Shown: positions 49,737 through 58,629 of the stretch, one piece after another
How positions within the stretch are numbered: the first letter of the stretch is position 1
How the letters are laid out: each line of letters starts with the position of its first letter
From: an uncultured Prevotellaceae bacterium
Lineage (GTDB): Bacteria; Bacteroidota; Bacteroidia; Bacteroidales; Bacteroidaceae
NCBI GenBank assembly: GCA_900318685.1
Contig: ONLL01000003.1
Span: forward strand, 1 to 64,000
DNA length: 64,000 nucleotides
Direction: 5' to 3'
Made by a program: the position numbers and the translations under genes
Notes under the pieces: generated by a model
What the model was told of the DNA's origin: nothing
What the model saw: only the letters and a program-made list of their open reading frames with translations
Database searches by the model: none

Positions 49737-50461
49737 CGCAAGAGCATATACAACATCTCATCGACCGCTACCTCGACGGCGAGACTACACCCGAAGAAGA
49801 GAAGCAGCTATCCCAGGTTCTCCGTTCAGTATGTGACGATTCTATCGCCACTCTTCCCCCCAACTGGCAGGCTATCCTTCTCATGCTCGATCCGTTGGTA
49901 CTGGGCGAGGCTGAATACGACAGCATCATGAAGAATTGTCAGCCTAAAGCACGCACCGTCGGTCTTCATCCTTGGCGATGGATAGCACCATTACTGACTG
50001 TAGCAGCATCGTTGCTATTGTTCTTTGTGTTCTCGCGCAAAGCTGAAACAAGTCCTGAACCACACAAGCCGCCCATTGCTCAAACGATAACGCCAAAAGA
50101 GGTGGAGCAAAAGCAGGATACTATAGAAACGATACAAGAAAGCAATGCTGTAGTTGCGACAGCTGTGACCACTTCTGAGAAGAAGCCCGTTGCTTCACCT
50201 GTGAGAAAAGATATGCCAGCCGTTGTTGTCCTCCCCGACACCCTCGGCGATGGCATCTGGCAGCGCGAGGAGAATGTGCAGCGGGCCATGCAGATGCTGG
50301 CCGATTGCGAAGCCACCATCATGCGCGAGGAGCAGGAAATACGCAACAACATCATAGAGACCACATTCCGTGCTACACCTCAGCCTGCCAACGCCATCCT
50401 CGTGACCAACGAGCTGGGCGACTACGAAGTGATTGAACCACGTACCATCATCGAAATATAA
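49733..50461 (+). CDS. Putative anti-sigma factor (module 3)
   Basis: 242 residues. The N-terminal motif IQHLIDRYLDGETTPEEEKQ matches the other two putative anti-sigma factors. One membrane helix lies around residues 86-103 (WIAPLLTVAASLLLFFVF). The periplasmic part is longer than in modules 1 and 2, Glu/Thr-rich and then helical. Four-nt overlap with the sigma gene. Inferred to hold the sigma factor inactive until an envelope signal arrives. Confidence 0.72.
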   Translation: MTQEHIQHLIDRYLDGETTPEEEKQLSQVLRSVCDDSIATLPPNWQAILLMLDPLVLGEAEYDSIMKNCQPKARTVGLHPWRWIAPLLTVAASLLLFFVFSRKAETSPEPHKPPIAQTITPKEVEQKQDTIETIQESNAVVATAVTTSEKKPVASPVRKDMPAVVVLPDTLGDGIWQREENVQRAMQMLADCEATIMREEQEIRNNIIETTFRATPQPANAILVTNELGDYEVIEPRTIIEI

Positions 50462-50481
50462 ACCTTTAAAAATATAAAACA

Positions 50482-51522
50482 ATGAAAACAAAAAGCATCA
50501 TTATCGCATTTCTGGCCCTGTTGGTAATCGCACCGGCAGCTCAGGCTCAGGAACAGATCAAAGAACTGTTCGAGAAAATCAACAGCAGAAGCGACATCGG
50601 CCACAGTGGCGAGGAGAAGACATTGAGTACCGACTCGTTCGGTATCAACGTCAAGAGCCATATCGTCTATATCGAAGTAGGAGAGCCTAACTTCCACCTA
50701 TTCGATAAGTTGCAGAAAGCTTTCGATGACGGGAGTAACAATGCTTCATGGACTTACTCTCACATTGGCGACAAGAACAATAGTCCCCGCCGACAGTTTA
50801 GCATATGGAGGGAAGAGGCTGAGCCTATCCTCGTGGGCAACATCACCAACAGCAGCTATCTCATAGCTAACTTTGAAGACAAGGAGTATCCCAATTATCG
50901 CACCTGCTATGCTGTAGAGTGGAACCAATCCAATTCCCCTTTGGAACGTTCGGTAAAGCTCGTCTACGTCTATGGGCGCAAACCTCAAAACGATGCTTCG
51001 ATAAACTACAACGCGGATGCGACATGGTTTCCTGACCTGAAGAATGTGAACGGACAGGCTTTGAGGAATGTGAAGGGACGGGTCTCGATTCAGTGGCCCG
51101 ATGACCTGAAGAAGCGACTCCAAGAGTCGCAGAACTTGTCCGACAGCCTCTTCAATGAACATTTGGAGTTGTTGTTTCAAAACGGCAAGCCACAGGACAT
51201 CCCCTACACCAATCAGGAAACGTGGATGAACGAGGCCATGAAAAGAGTAAAGCATCTGAGCAACAGCGACTGGCACCGATTTTTCGGACTATTGACGCAG
51301 GAAATGATAGACCAATCCAATAAAAAGTCGACCGAGGATTTGGTAGTGGGAGCAGGAATCGTGCTCGACCTCTGTAAGAATGCCGATCAGCTGGATGCCG
51401 ACGAACGCGAATTGAGTGCCCGCCGTTTGGAAGATGTGGCTGAACACTATTTCGTTAACGACAAACACCAGTACATCTACGACCTGCTGATGTTGGGAGC
51501 GAAAAAACTAAAGAAGAAATAA
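50482..51522 (+). CDS. Hypothetical secreted protein of ECF module 3
   Basis: 346 residues. The signal peptide ends near AQAQ (residue ~23). The mature protein begins EQIKELFEKINSRSDIGHSG and is hydrophilic, with a mixed alpha/beta pattern and a Lys-rich C-terminus (KKLKKK). I recognise no family. It follows the anti-sigma gene by 20 bp, the same place the DUF4252 protein holds in module 1, so it may be the envelope effector or signal protein of this module. A terminator follows. Confidence 0.7.
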   Translation: MKTKSIIIAFLALLVIAPAAQAQEQIKELFEKINSRSDIGHSGEEKTLSTDSFGINVKSHIVYIEVGEPNFHLFDKLQKAFDDGSNNASWTYSHIGDKNNSPRRQFSIWREEAEPILVGNITNSSYLIANFEDKEYPNYRTCYAVEWNQSNSPLERSVKLVYVYGRKPQNDASINYNADATWFPDLKNVNGQALRNVKGRVSIQWPDDLKKRLQESQNLSDSLFNEHLELLFQNGKPQDIPYTNQETWMNEAMKRVKHLSNSDWHRFFGLLTQEMIDQSNKKSTEDLVVGAGIVLDLCKNADQLDADERELSARRLEDVAEHYFVNDKHQYIYDLLMLGAKKLKKK

Positions 51523-51561
51523 AATATATGTTTTCGTTTTTTAGGTACACCCTAGGGAAAG

Positions 51562-51587
51562 CAAGGGACGCAGTGATGCGCCCCTTG
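51562..51587. terminator. Bidirectional terminator between module 3 and hutU
   Basis: CAAGGGACGCA / TGCGCCCCTTG stem with one mismatch and a GTGA loop, placed between convergent genes. Confidence 0.75.
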
Positions 51588-51593
51588 TTCGTA

Positions 51594-53624
51594 TTATAGC
51601 GGTAGGTTGTCGATGATGCTGTCGTCTACGATGTTGGGCATCGTGACTTGTAGCTGTGGCGTTCGCTCCATCTCTCGGCGAATGGCATCCATCGAACCTG
51701 CATTGCGAGCCCACGAGCGGCGGGCAATGCCGTTGTTCACATCCCAGAAGAGCATCTGGCGGATGCGGCGGTCACAGTCGGCCGAGCCGTCGATGACCAT
51801 ACCGAAGCCTCCGTTGATGACTTCTCCCCAGCCAACGCCGCCTCCGTTGTGGAGACTGACCCAGGTTGCTCCGCGGAAGGCATCGCCGATGACATTCTGC
51901 ACAGCCATATCAGCGCATTTGTTAGAGCCGTCATAGATGTTGGAGGTCTCGCGGAAGGGTGAGTCGGTGCCGCTGACATCGTGGTGGTCGCGGCCCAGCA
52001 CGATGGGCCGTGAAATGATGCCACGACGAATGGCATCGTTGAAGGCCAGTGCAATCTTTGTGCGACCCTCGGCATCGGCATAGAGGATGCGGGCTTGCGA
52101 GCCCACGACAAGCTTGTTATGTCCTGCCTCACGAATCCAGTGCAGGTTGTCGAGCAACTGTCCACGGATGTCGTCGGTGACGTGGTGGCTCATCTCTTCG
52201 AGTACCTCAGCAGCAAGGCGGTCGCTGGTTTCCAGGTCCTTTGGGTCACCGCTGGAGCATACCCAACGGAAGGGACCGAAGCCGTAGTCGAAGAACAACG
52301 GGCCCATGATATCCTGCACGTAGCTGGGATAGCGGAAACGTGCTGGGACTATTGTGTCCCCCTCAGGGGACGGAAGAGGGGCTTCCCAGATGTCTGCACC
52401 GGCACGGCTGGCCTCAAGGAGGAAGGCGTTGCCATAGTCGAAGAAGTACATGCCACGGTCGGCAAGGCGGTTGATGGCAGCCACCTGACGACGCAGCGAA
52501 GCCTGTACGGCCTCGCGGAATCGCTTTGGCTCTTCGGCCATCATGCGTTGTGACTCTTCGAGCGAGTAACCTGCTGGATAGTAACCGCCTGCCCAGGGAT
52601 TGTGGAGCGATGTCTGGTCGCTGCCCAGGTCGACGGTGATGTCTTCGTCAGCCAGACGCTCCCAGAGGTCTACGACATTGCCGACGTAGGCCATCGATAC
52701 AATACGCTTCTCGCTGACAGCCTTGCGGATGGCGGGGATGAGCTCGTCGAGGTCTTCGTGCAGCTCGTCTACCCATCCCTGTTCAAAGCGCTTGCGGGCT
52801 GCTAGCGGGTTAATCTCGGCAGTGACGCTTACCACACCGGCAATGTTGCCGGCCTTTGGTTGAGCACCGCTCATGCCACCAAGTCCGGCGGTGACGAAGA
52901 GCGTCGAGCGGCTGTCACCGGCACGGGAGTGCAGGCGCTTGGCATTGAGCACGGTGATGGTGGTGCCGTGAACGATGCCTTGGGGGCCAATGTACATATA
53001 GGAGCCGGCGGTCATCTGACCGTATTGCGATACACCGAGAGCATTGTCGCGCTCCCAGTCGTCGGGCTTCGAGTAGTTGGGGATGACCATACCATTGGTC
53101 ACCACTACGCGGGGCGCGTCGCGGTGAGAGGGAAAGAGTCCCAAGGGATGGCCGGAGTACATCACTAGCGTCTGTTCATCGGTCATCTCGCTCAGGTATT
53201 TCATCACCAGGCGGTATTGTGCCCAGTTCTGGAATACGGCACCATTGCCGCCATAAGTGATGAGTTCATGGGGGTGCTGTGCGACGCGGGGGTCGAGGTT
53301 GTTCTGGATCATCATCATGATGGCTGCAGCCTGACGGCTCTTGGCTGGGTACTGGTCGATAGGACGTGCATACATCTCGTAAGTGGGGCGCAGCCGGTAC
53401 ATGTAGATGCGACCGTATGTGTGTAGCTCCTCGGCAAACTCAGGGGCGAGCTGGGCATGGAGGTGTTTGGGGAAATAGCGCAGGGCATTGCGCAGCGCCA
53501 GACGCTTCTCGTCGGCGGTAAGGATGTCCTTGCGCTTAGGGGCATGGTTGACGGTAGTGTCGTAAGGGGGCATCTCAGGCAGTTGCATGGGGATGCCCTG
53601 TTGTAGTTCTTCTTGGAAAGTCAT
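51594..53624 (-). CDS. hutU: Urocanate hydratase
   Basis: 676 residues. Conserved urocanase blocks include YGGNGAVFQNW, GGMSGAQPKAG, LGSDQTSLHNPWAGGYYP and GFGPFRWVCSSGDP, whose Cys is in the catalytic region, plus LHNGGGVGWGEVINGG near the NAD+ site. It hydrates urocanate to imidazolonepropionate. Residues ~414-427 (PLPSPEGDTIVPA) derive from a palindromic repeat shared with the GH51 gene and sit just before the conserved FRYPSYVQDIMGP. Last gene of a lemA-htpX-SGNH-ftcD-hutU series, 24 bp after ftcD. Confidence 0.93.
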   Translation of the reverse strand: MTFQEELQQGIPMQLPEMPPYDTTVNHAPKRKDILTADEKRLALRNALRYFPKHLHAQLAPEFAEELHTYGRIYMYRLRPTYEMYARPIDQYPAKSRQAAAIMMMIQNNLDPRVAQHPHELITYGGNGAVFQNWAQYRLVMKYLSEMTDEQTLVMYSGHPLGLFPSHRDAPRVVVTNGMVIPNYSKPDDWERDNALGVSQYGQMTAGSYMYIGPQGIVHGTTITVLNAKRLHSRAGDSRSTLFVTAGLGGMSGAQPKAGNIAGVVSVTAEINPLAARKRFEQGWVDELHEDLDELIPAIRKAVSEKRIVSMAYVGNVVDLWERLADEDITVDLGSDQTSLHNPWAGGYYPAGYSLEESQRMMAEEPKRFREAVQASLRRQVAAINRLADRGMYFFDYGNAFLLEASRAGADIWEAPLPSPEGDTIVPARFRYPSYVQDIMGPLFFDYGFGPFRWVCSSGDPKDLETSDRLAAEVLEEMSHHVTDDIRGQLLDNLHWIREAGHNKLVVGSQARILYADAEGRTKIALAFNDAIRRGIISRPIVLGRDHHDVSGTDSPFRETSNIYDGSNKCADMAVQNVIGDAFRGATWVSLHNGGGVGWGEVINGGFGMVIDGSADCDRRIRQMLFWDVNNGIARRSWARNAGSMDAIRREMERTPQLQVTMPNIVDDSIIDNLPL
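52344..52383. repeat. GC-rich palindromic repeat inserted in frame in hutU
   Basis: 40 bp matching 16344-16383 at 35 of 40 positions, in the same orientation relative to the gene and in the same reading frame (APLPSPEGDTIVP here, APLSSPEGDTNVP in GH51). Confidence 0.85.
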
Positions 53625-53648
53625 TTAGATTTGAGGTTTTAGGTGTGA

Positions 53649-55373
53649 TTATAGTTTGCTTTCGACGATGGCCATAATTTCACGTTCGTGACTGTTGGCC
53701 TGGGTGATGAGGGCATCGGCTTGTGCGATGAGGCTGTCGGCTTGGTTGCGGTTTTTCAGACTGCCGGCATTGATCTTGACATTGAGACCGGCACCCAGGA
53801 CGGCGGCACGTGCGGCGAGGGCTCCTACGCCGGCATCGCTGACGCTGGCTGGGTTGCCCTCCTGGGCCATAGCCCGACAAATGTCGAAAGTGGCGAGTGA
53901 GGCCTGCATGGTGTGGAGGGGCACTTGGGCGGCATAGAGTGTAGCCTGTTGGATGGCTTCCTGACGGGCTGCCTTTTCCTCATCGGTCTTTTTGGGGAGT
54001 CCGAAAGCTGCCATGATACGGTTGAAGGCCTCAGTATCTTCATCAACCAGGGCCAACAGTTCGCGGAGCAGTTGCTGTCCGCGGTCAGCCCATACGGAGA
54101 ACTCCTGCCAGCGGTCGTCCCATCCGGCTTTATGGCTTGAAAGGTTAGCCACCATCGTCCCCAGGGCAGCAGCGAGCGCACCCATATAGGCGGCGATAGT
54201 GCCTCCACCTGGTGCCGGGCTCTCGCGACTTGTCTCTTCGGCAAAAGCCTTCGTGGTGAGGTCGACGAGTTTTTTGCCCTTCTCGGCATCTTCCATCAAG
54301 TATTCAATCACTTTCTCTCGAGGATTGAACGGACGCAGGTCGTCGAGTCCCATCGACTTGATGGCAATCTTGATAATGTCTTCTTCTGGAATGCCGACGG
54401 AGCGATGCTGCTTCTCGAGGAAATACTTACCGGCATCGATGAGAGCCTGCTTAGGTACAAGACCTACAATCTCCGTGCCTGTGACTCGGATACCTCTGTT
54501 CTGGGCACAGCGGCACACTTCGTCGAAAGCAACGTGCAACGGGGTTACATGAATATTGGTCATGTTCATCGACACTTGTGCTATGCCATATTCATCGATA
54601 TACCAGCCGATGGCCTTAGTGCATTTCAGGGTGCCGGGAATCATGATGACATTGCCGTCGGCATCCTTCATGGGCTTGCCGGTGATGGGATTACCCTCGC
54701 GCTTGGGCCTGCCTTTCTCGCGTACGTCGAAGGCAATGGCATTGGCACGACGGGTGCTCGTGGTGTTCAGGTTCCAGTTGACTGCGATGAGGAAATCGCG
54801 CGCTCCAACGGCTGTACAGCCACAGCGCTGGATAGATTCGGGAATGACGAAAGCCTCGCCATTGGAGGACAGGCTGGGCATGAAGTCTGGACGGCGGGCT
54901 GGGTCGGTGAGTTTTTCACGCAATGCCTCGTATTCGCCTGCACGGCAGACGGCCAGATTCTTTCTTTCGGGCTGAAAGGCGGAGGCTTCATATGCATAGC
55001 AGGGGATGCCAGCCTCGCGGGCCATGCGTTCGGCTAGTTGGCGGGCCAGCTGTGCACATTCCTCGAGCGTGATGCCGCTTACGGGTATCAAGGGCAACAC
55101 GTCAGTGGCTCCCATGCGGGGATGTGCCCCGTGGTGACTACGCATGTCGATGACCTCACTGGCTGTCTTAGCTCCACGGAAAGCGGCTTCTACCACAGCC
55201 TCGGGTGCACCGACGAAGGTAACGACGGTACGGTTAGTGGCTTCGCCGGGATCGACGTTGAGCAGTTGTATGCCGTCGACACTCTCGATGGCATTGGTGA
55301 TTTGCTTGATAATGCTCATGTCGCGTCCCTCACTAAAGTTGGGAACGCATTCAATGATGGGTTGGTTGTTCAT
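53649..55373 (-). CDS. ftcD: Bifunctional glutamate formimidoyltransferase / formimidoyltetrahydrofolate cyclodeaminase
   Basis: 574 residues. The N-terminal transferase (~1-330) has CVPNFSEGRD, DMRSHHGAHPRMGATDVLPLIP and the catalytic-His region. The C-terminal cyclodeaminase (~365-574) has SPAPGGGTIAAYMGALAAAL. Together they move the formimino group from formiminoglutamate to tetrahydrofolate and release ammonia, giving glutamate and 5,10-methenyl-THF. It completes the Hut pathway together with HutH and HutU; imidazolonepropionase (HutI) is not seen in the window. Confidence 0.92.
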   Translation of the reverse strand: MNNQPIIECVPNFSEGRDMSIIKQITNAIESVDGIQLLNVDPGEATNRTVVTFVGAPEAVVEAAFRGAKTASEVIDMRSHHGAHPRMGATDVLPLIPVSGITLEECAQLARQLAERMAREAGIPCYAYEASAFQPERKNLAVCRAGEYEALREKLTDPARRPDFMPSLSSNGEAFVIPESIQRCGCTAVGARDFLIAVNWNLNTTSTRRANAIAFDVREKGRPKREGNPITGKPMKDADGNVIMIPGTLKCTKAIGWYIDEYGIAQVSMNMTNIHVTPLHVAFDEVCRCAQNRGIRVTGTEIVGLVPKQALIDAGKYFLEKQHRSVGIPEEDIIKIAIKSMGLDDLRPFNPREKVIEYLMEDAEKGKKLVDLTTKAFAEETSRESPAPGGGTIAAYMGALAAALGTMVANLSSHKAGWDDRWQEFSVWADRGQQLLRELLALVDEDTEAFNRIMAAFGLPKKTDEEKAARQEAIQQATLYAAQVPLHTMQASLATFDICRAMAQEGNPASVSDAGVGALAARAAVLGAGLNVKINAGSLKNRNQADSLIAQADALITQANSHEREIMAIVESKL

Positions 55374-55395
55374 AGGATAAGGTTCAGAAGGCGTT

Positions 55396-56157
55396 TTATA
55401 GTTTATTGATGTATTTTTTCAGTTCAAAGGCCCACACCCTGTAGCCTTGGTCGGTTAGATGCAGACCATCGTTGGTAAGCTCAGCGCGGAGCACGTTCGA
55501 ATGTCCACGTACCATACGCGGAAAGATGTTGACGAAGGTGATGTCGTGAGTCTCGCAATAGGCTTTGATGAGCATATTGGCGAAGGGAATGTCGTCGGTG
55601 CGGCCAGCAAGGGTCTTCCAGCGGCCGTTAGACTCATTGATAGGGAGAATGCTCTGTACGAATAGCGTGGTCTGGGGCGACTGCGAACGGATGGCTTCGA
55701 TGAGTGTGATGACGCGATTGGCCACCTGTTCATAAGTGGTGTTACCTACCATGTCGTTAATACCGGCCATGAGGAAGATAGCACGTGGATGGTAAGGAGT
55801 GATCTGACGAAGGCGCTCGGTCATGCCTACGGTGTTGTCGCCAATGATGCCGCGGTTGACAACTTTCTTGGTGGTGCCGATGCGTGCAGTCCAGTCCTTA
55901 CCGTTCTCCGTCAGACTGTTACCCAGCATGACGATGGTGGTAGAGTCAATTCCGCCCTCGCGCTCGAACTCTGCCAGTCGTTGTTGATGATGGTTTCCGC
56001 CGCTGCTCCTTACAGCGGTGGTGCGCTGGCGGCTGCGAGTACGAGTGCGACGTCGCTGTGCATCGGATGTTTCAGCTATCATTAGCAGGCACAGCACCAT
56101 CAGCAGCCTGCTGATGACGATGCTATGCCAGGATTTCAGACAAGTTCTTTTCTTCAA
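55396..56157 (-). CDS. SGNH/GDSL-family hydrolase, secreted
   Basis: 253 residues. A membrane-spanning signal (~15-33) precedes a basic Arg/Thr/Ser-rich linker. The SGNH motifs are MLGNSLTE (nucleophile Ser), Gly in RGIIGDN, AGINDMVG and the Asp-His pair in NDGLHLTDQGY. It probably removes acyl groups from a glycan or lipid in the periplasm. 6 bp after htpX and 22 bp before ftcD on the minus strand. Confidence 0.87.
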   Translation of the reverse strand: MKKRTCLKSWHSIVISRLLMVLCLLMIAETSDAQRRRTRTRSRQRTTAVRSSGGNHHQQRLAEFEREGGIDSTTIVMLGNSLTENGKDWTARIGTTKKVVNRGIIGDNTVGMTERLRQITPYHPRAIFLMAGINDMVGNTTYEQVANRVITLIEAIRSQSPQTTLFVQSILPINESNGRWKTLAGRTDDIPFANMLIKAYCETHDITFVNIFPRMVRGHSNVLRAELTNDGLHLTDQGYRVWAFELKKYINKL

Positions 56158-56163
56158 GGTGTG

Positions 56164-57174
56164 TTAATATTGCTCCAATAGACGTATGCGCTCCTCAGTG
56201 CTAGGGTGAGTGCTGAAGAGACGGCTAAAAAAGTTGGAAATGCCCTTGCCAGTCAGAGCCTGTGGATGAATGATGTACATCTGTGCGATGTCATCGCGCC
56301 CCACATTGGCCAAACCAGGGTCACCGGATATCTTGCGAAGTGCCGAAGCCAGCGCCAAGGGATTGCCGCACAACTCTGCTCCTCCGGCATCGGCCATGAA
56401 TTCACGCTTGCGAGAGATGGCAAAGCGGGTGAGCATAGTGAAGAAATAAGCGATGGCAGCACATACTACTGCTATGAGCATTACCACAGCAATGCTCAGA
56501 CCGTTGTTCTTGTCGTTGCTGCTGCGCCGTCGGCCTCCTCCATAGATGAAGGTGTTCCATAACATTCGTACGAGGAGTGTCATTACCGTCGACACGATGC
56601 CCACGAAGATAATCGATGTGATGAGCAGTCGGGTGTCCTTGTTACGGATGTGAGTCAGTTCATGTCCGATGACGCCAGCCAGCTCGTCGTCATCCAGAAT
56701 GTCGAGCAGACCTGTAGTGACTGTGACTGTATAGGTTTTATCGTTGATGCCCGAGGCGAATGCGTTCAGTTGCGGATCGTCGACAATATTAATCTCTGGC
56801 ATAGGCATGCCACAGGCCATAGTGAGATTCTCCACAATATTATATACGCGAGGGTTGTCGCGGCGCGCCAGAGGTGTAGCCCTGACGGCATTGCGAATCA
56901 TGGAGGTATTGGAGAAGTAGGCAATGGCAAACCATATGGCTACAGCTCCTACCACCCACGGCATCACGCTCATGAACGAGACGTTGACGGCATCGGTGTC
57001 GAGAAAATTCTGAGAGTAGCCGTACTCGTCATAGCCGCTGGAGTTGCTGAAGTAGTTGATGATGGCAAGGAACAGCCATACCGCCCCCAGCAGGATGGCA
57101 GGAAAACCCAGCAGCAACAGCACGCTGAGCGTGTTGTTGCGCTGGATAAGGGAGTGCATTCCTACGTACTTCAT
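56164..57174 (-). CDS. htpX: M48-family membrane metalloprotease, HtpX-like
   Basis: 336 residues. Two N-terminal membrane helices (~18-42 and 68-88), zinc motif HELTH at 171-175 and further helices around 185-205 and 225-250. The third ligand Glu is likely in REFMADAGGAEL. It degrades damaged membrane proteins. Paired with lemA upstream (50 bp), a conserved partnership in many bacteria. Confidence 0.88.
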   Translation of the reverse strand: MKYVGMHSLIQRNNTLSVLLLLGFPAILLGAVWLFLAIINYFSNSSGYDEYGYSQNFLDTDAVNVSFMSVMPWVVGAVAIWFAIAYFSNTSMIRNAVRATPLARRDNPRVYNIVENLTMACGMPMPEINIVDDPQLNAFASGINDKTYTVTVTTGLLDILDDDELAGVIGHELTHIRNKDTRLLITSIIFVGIVSTVMTLLVRMLWNTFIYGGGRRRSSNDKNNGLSIAVVMLIAVVCAAIAYFFTMLTRFAISRKREFMADAGGAELCGNPLALASALRKISGDPGLANVGRDDIAQMYIIHPQALTGKGISNFFSRLFSTHPSTEERIRLLEQY

Positions 57175-57189
57175 TCTGGTTGTGAGGTT

Positions 57190-57215
57190 TGAAGTTGAGG
57201 TTTGAGATTTGAGAG
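57190..57215. repeat. TTTGAG-type simple repeat between htpX and lemA
   Basis: Reverse complement contains TCTCAAATCTCAAACCTC, identical over 18 nt to the in-frame repeat inside the sigma gene at 49227. Confidence 0.6.
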
Positions 57216-57224
57216 AGTCTCACG

Positions 57225-57788
57225 TCAGAAGCTGATCTCGGGAGCCTTGTCCATCGAGGCACGCTCCTCCTTGGGAACTTCGAACATGGGCTCCTTCTGG
57301 AATCCGAACATACCAGCCAGGATGTTGGCGGGGAAGGTCTGCACCTTGTTGTTCAGCTCACGAGTAGCGGTATTGAAGTAGCGGCGTACGGCAGCCAGCT
57401 TGTTCTCGATGTCGGAGATCTCGCTTTGCAGCTGCAGGAAGTTCTGGTTGGCCTTCAGGTCGGGGTAGGCTTCCAGCGACACTCTCAATCCTGCCAGAGC
57501 GCTAGAGAGCTGGTTCTCGGCCTGAATCTTGTCATTGATGCCTGTAGCGTTCATGGCAGCAGCACGAGCCTCTGTCACGCGGGTGAGCAGTTCTTTCTCA
57601 TGCTGGGCATAGCCTTTCACGGTAGCCACGAGCTGAGGGATGAGGTCGTGGCGCTGTTTGAGCTGCACATCGATGTTCGCGAAAGCATTCTCGCGGTTGT
57701 TACGTAGTTTCACCAGGCTGTTATAGATGCCTACAGCCCATAATGCAAGCAGTACGACGACTGCTACGATGATGATAATTGCTGTCAT
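57225..57788 (-). CDS. lemA: LemA family protein
   Basis: 187 residues from the ATG at 57788 (MTAIIIIVAVVVLLALWAVG); the longer frame would include the promoter. One N-terminal membrane helix is followed by the LemA helical bundle (NSLVKLRNNRENAFANIDVQLKQRHDLIPQLVATVKGYAQHE; ENQLSSALAGLRVSLEAYPDLKANQNFLQLQ). Function unclear; probably works with the HtpX-like protease. First gene of the series that ends with hutU. Confidence 0.93.
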   Translation of the reverse strand: MTAIIIIVAVVVLLALWAVGIYNSLVKLRNNRENAFANIDVQLKQRHDLIPQLVATVKGYAQHEKELLTRVTEARAAAMNATGINDKIQAENQLSSALAGLRVSLEAYPDLKANQNFLQLQSEISDIENKLAAVRRYFNTATRELNNKVQTFPANILAGMFGFQKEPMFEVPKEERASMDKAPEISF

Positions 57789-57828
57789 AATTCTTATTGT
57801 TAAAGGGTTTATATTTCCTATCAACCTG

Positions 57829-57860
57829 CAAATATAATACATTAGTTTTGCATGACCAAA
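57829..57860 (-). promoter_or_regulatory. Promoter of lemA
   Basis: Minus strand TTTG (57857-57860), 20 nt, TATATTTG (57829-57836), about 40 nt before the ATG at 57788. Confidence 0.7.
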
Positions 57861-57876
57861 GGTTTTAAGTTTTTTT

Positions 57877-57924
57877 GTAAAAAAATCCGGTCGCAAGGTC
57901 TTCTAGAAGCTTGCAACCGGATTT
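57877..57924 (-). terminator. Terminator of the lytic transglycosylase gene
   Basis: Stem of 15 pairs with one wobble (57883-57897 with 57910-57924; AAATCCGGTTGCAAG type), followed on the minus strand by a run of T (57877-57882). Confidence 0.8.
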
Positions 57925-57953
57925 GTATGGGTTCGTTAAGCAGTGGCTTTTGC

Positions 57954-58388
57954 CTACTTCATACGTCGCAACACTTTCTGGTAATAGCGGTCGGTGCTCT
58001 TGACACTGTACTTAGGTCCGCCGTTCCACGAACGGATGGCTTTCTCCACGTCGTTCGTTTTGTTGTACTGCGACTGAATCAGAAGGAACATCTCTTTCGA
58101 CTTGTCCACATTGTAGCGGTCGGCTAATGTGTAACGTTTGTCACTTCCCCTCGACTTGAGGATGTTGTTGCACTCTCGTACGAGAATGGGTGTGATTTGC
58201 ATCGCGCCTACTGAGTTCCCACTCACGGCATTAGGATTTCCTTCGCTCTCCACCAGGATGATGGCCTCCATCACGGGATTCCAGTCAAACTGGGCTGAGC
58301 TATCGTTTCTATTGGCAGCCCCGGCTTGTAGGGGCATCAGGGTCAGAATCGACAAGCTCAGACATACATTCTTCACTAATCTTTTCAT
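57954..58388 (-). CDS. Small lytic transglycosylase (SLT domain)
   Basis: 144 residues. The signal peptide ends near AGAA. The SLT core has the catalytic Glu in AIILVESEGNPNAVSG, then NSVGAMQITP, a DRYNVDKSKEMFLL helix and the closing IRSWNGGPKY. It cleaves peptidoglycan with formation of 1,6-anhydro ends. Unusually short, consisting of little more than the catalytic domain. Own terminator; a TACCTTTG box at 58485-58492 (minus) may be its promoter. Confidence 0.85.
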   Translation of the reverse strand: MKRLVKNVCLSLSILTLMPLQAGAANRNDSSAQFDWNPVMEAIILVESEGNPNAVSGNSVGAMQITPILVRECNNILKSRGSDKRYTLADRYNVDKSKEMFLLIQSQYNKTNDVEKAIRSWNGGPKYSVKSTDRYYQKVLRRMK

Positions 58389-58629
58389 ATTCTCTATCTT
58401 TAAGGGGCTTTGCCAAGGCCCTCGTTTCTATGCTTCCTAGCCTGTTCTCCTCTCGAGAAGGGGCTGATATCCTGAAAGCGGGTGCAAAGGTACGCATATT
58501 TTTATAAACAAAAGGTCTTGTGTCGCTGTTTTGTGCGCACACAGCGGCATTTTCTTGATATAAATCAATAGATAAGTGTTTTGAGAGTCAAGATTCTTGA
58601 CTCAAACAACTATGTTTCTGACTCTAGAA

